Assembly: GCF_025787225.1 (NCBI RefSeq)
Contig: NZ_CP090958.1
Coordinates: 744,001-808,000, forward strand
DNA length: 64,000 nucleotides
Reading direction: 5' to 3'
Source of the DNA: Saxibacter everestensis
Lineage (GTDB): Bacteria > Actinomycetota > Actinomycetes > Actinomycetales > Brevibacteriaceae
The notes beneath the pieces were generated by a model, which worked only from the letters and a program-made list of their open reading frames with translations, did not search any database and was not told the DNA's origin. How positions within the stretch are numbered: the first letter of the stretch is position 1; every line of letters begins with the position of its first letter. Below, piece by piece: positions 62,626 through 64,000 of this stretch. Made by a program: the position numbers and the translations under genes.

Positions 62626-63090
62626 ATGCCCCAGAGACCCCAGCGCAGCTATAAAGGCACTGGCTACTGGACAACCCAGATCGCCTTCTGCGCATTGATG
62701 ACGCTTCTCGGTTTTATCGGTGGCGGCTTCTTGCTCTTCGAAGCGAACGCAGATGGCGGAAAACATGCCGAACCGGGGCGGGGCCTCATGCTGATCCTGA
62801 TCGGTATCGCCTTCCTGATCACACTCATTTGGCTAATCGTGCAAATCGCGAGCAGCACCAAAGAACAGCGTGCCGTCTATGCGTGGGCAATAATGCAACA
62901 GCACTCGCAGAACATCCACGACGGTAGGCCCGAAAACAGTCCTCGCGCCGTTACAGATGACATTGTCGCAATGAACGTCGCGACAAAAGCGCGCAAGGGA
63001 GAACTGACGCGGGCCCAAATCGAGCACCTCCAGTCTCTGCGCCCCGAGATCCCTTACCCAGGTCGCCTCCCGGACGTCCGGTCCCCATGA
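62626..63090 (+). CDS. Small membrane protein of unknown function
   Basis: A 154-residue protein. Two membrane helices (TTQIAFCALMTLLGFIGGGFLLF near residue 15, LMLILIGIAFLITLIWLIVQIA near 48) are followed by a hydrophilic C-terminal part of about 85 residues with RAVTDDIVAMNVATKARKGELTRAQIEHLQSLRPEIPYPG. The last part resembles short helical linkers, and no family was recognised. The ATG at 62626 follows CAAGGA. It is divergent from the MHS gene, with a gap of 265 bases in which no further gene was seen. Confidence 0.7.
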   Translation: MPQRPQRSYKGTGYWTTQIAFCALMTLLGFIGGGFLLFEANADGGKHAEPGRGLMLILIGIAFLITLIWLIVQIASSTKEQRAVYAWAIMQQHSQNIHDGRPENSPRAVTDDIVAMNVATKARKGELTRAQIEHLQSLRPEIPYPGRLPDVRSP

Positions 63091-63241
63091 TGGGCGTGTC
63101 CCATCCTCGTGATGGCGCGTCCGTGCGAAGTAGCACTGTTGCCCAACCGCCCTTGCGGCCGAGCGAACTTCCGGACGGAGTCTTCCTAGTCCCGCGGGAC
63201 GCCCGTCATTCGTGTACCCCGTCGTGCGAAACAATGGCGGG

Positions 63242-64000
63242 ATGCAGGATTATCTGAGCCGCCTTCGCCGCTACCCGGATCGGGAATCGACCGCGTTGGT
63301 TGCGGTCGATGCGAGCGACCGGCTGATTCTCGATGAGTCGCGGTCGATCGTGCATTCCGTTGCCGCCGGCGAGATCGTGGTGATCGAGGACCGGTTTGGG
63401 GCGTTGACGCTCGGCATCGCCAAGCTATTCCAGGAAGCGCAGGGGGATCGCCCGACCGGCATCCGGGTCTACCAGGACTCACGGATCGGGGAGCTGGCGC
63501 TGGAGCACAACGCACATGAATACGGTGCGACGGACGTTTCCGCTTCGATGCCAGGGATTGGCCCCGAGCTGCTGAAGGGCGCGCGATTGGTGCTTCTGCA
63601 GTTGCCGAAGAACCTGAGTGCGCTTGAAGAGATAGTCGAGGCGGTTGCGCGCCACGCCGCCCCCGATGTCCGGATCATCGCCGGTGGCCGAATCAAGCAC
63701 CTAACACCGGCGATGAACGGGGTGCTGGGCGAACACTTTACCGATGTTTCGGCCAGCCTGGCCCGGCAGAAATCCCGGGTGCTACGCGCCTCCGGCCGCC
63801 GAACTCCGGCCAATGAATCAGGCTTTCCGCGCACCGAGTTCCACGCCGACCTAGCCCTGACCTTGGCCGGGTATGGCGCTGTGTTCGGCGGCACCAAGGT
63901 GGATCTCGGTACCAGGTTCCTGCTCGAAGTTGTTGACGGCAAACTTGGCAACCCGGAGACCGTGGTCGATCTGGGCTGCGGCAACGGACTTATCAGTGTG
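63242..64000 (+). CDS. rlmG: Class I methyltransferase, RlmG/RsmC-like (truncated by window edge)
   Basis: The first 253 residues of a methyltransferase that continues past the window. The N-terminal half is the RlmG/RsmC-type non-catalytic domain: VVIEDRFGALTLGIAKLFQ, VLLQLPKNLSALEEIVEAVARHAAPDVRIIAGGRIKHLTPAMNGVLGEHF. The catalytic domain then starts with KVDLGTRFLLEVV and SAM motif VVDLGCGNGLISV at the edge. RlmG methylates guanine 1835 of 23S rRNA and RsmC guanine 1207 of 16S; the architecture fits RlmG. The ATG at 63242 has GGCGGG just upstream. A gap of about 150 bases to the previous gene shows nothing. Confidence 0.85.
   Translation, partial: MQDYLSRLRRYPDRESTALVAVDASDRLILDESRSIVHSVAAGEIVVIEDRFGALTLGIAKLFQEAQGDRPTGIRVYQDSRIGELALEHNAHEYGATDVSASMPGIGPELLKGARLVLLQLPKNLSALEEIVEAVARHAAPDVRIIAGGRIKHLTPAMNGVLGEHFTDVSASLARQKSRVLRASGRRTPANESGFPRTEFHADLALTLAGYGAVFGGTKVDLGTRFLLEVVDGKLGNPETVVDLGCGNGLISV

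Noticed and set aside
1-64000. tRNA or rRNA genes
   Set aside because: No anticodon-arm plus TTC-loop pattern or rRNA-like conserved block was recognised by eye. A dedicated search would be needed to exclude one fully.

Overview
The window is GC-rich chromosomal DNA from a high-GC Gram-positive bacterium (Actinomycetota, most likely a Micrococcales-type lineage). The evidence is the housekeeping order (truA, then rplM-rpsI-glmM, coaA, glmS, acpS, nnrD-alr-tsaE-tsaB-rimI, tsaD, and further on rsmA-ispE-ABC-F), a DUF222/HNH endonuclease of the 13E12 type, an LPxTG-anchored surface enzyme, many GTG starts and ATGA/GTGA stop-start overlaps. No rRNA or tRNA gene was recognised. The species cannot be named from the sequence alone.

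Layout. 1-2.1 kb: the glyoxylate shunt (end of aceA, then aceB), closed by a very long hairpin. 2.2-15 kb: a LemA-like gene and truA, followed by genes that interrupt the usual truA-rplM neighbourhood: a cell-wall-anchored 5'-nucleotidase, an ABC-F ATPase, an alkylation-repair pair (Ada/AlkA fusion plus Ogt) and two overlapping paralogous membrane proteins with a phosphatase-like ectodomain. 15.2-21.2 kb: rplM-rpsI, glmM, coaA, glmS and acpS (ribosome, cell-wall precursor and CoA/ACP genes). 21.2-23.7 kb: a DoxX-like protein and a GntR/ABC-2 operon. 23.7-35 kb: an M20 amidohydrolase, nnrD, alr and the t6A genes. The t6A cluster is split between rimI and tsaD by an LRR protein, a guanidinium exporter and a macrolide-phosphotransferase-like kinase. 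tsaD is followed by a pentapeptide protein and a Nudix-NYN fusion. 35-45.5 kb: a YbdK ligase, a NagZ-type lipoprotein, a ribokinase, and a LacI-controlled ChvE/MmsAB sugar ABC transporter with two matching operators. 45.6-57.6 kb: the HNH protein, a sulfurtransferase, a methyltransferase, rsmA-ispE-ABC-F, GNAT and MarR genes, and sucCD. 57.7-64 kb: a universal stress protein, a relic type I-E CRISPR-Cas locus, a secreted lysozyme-like protein, an MHS transporter and an RlmG-type methyltransferase that runs off the end.

Main points of interest. (1) The CRISPR locus is a deletion relic. Only the C-terminal part of cas1 and cas2 remain. The cas1 homology stops inside what looks like a partial spacer at the old (trailer) end of a 17-repeat array whose leader lies on the far side. 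(2) A guanidine-III riboswitch sits directly before the ribosome binding site of an SMR gene, which identifies that gene as a guanidinium exporter. (3) Several unusual proteins deserve follow-up: the Nudix-NYN fusion, the LRR protein inside the t6A cluster, the Mph-like kinase with Glu in place of the catalytic Asp, and the tandem phosphatase-like membrane paralogs. (4) Short direct repeats recur just past gene 3' ends in several intergenic gaps.

Start codons were chosen from ribosome-binding sites, overlaps and family N-termini. Family assignments rest on recognised motifs; no database search was run.
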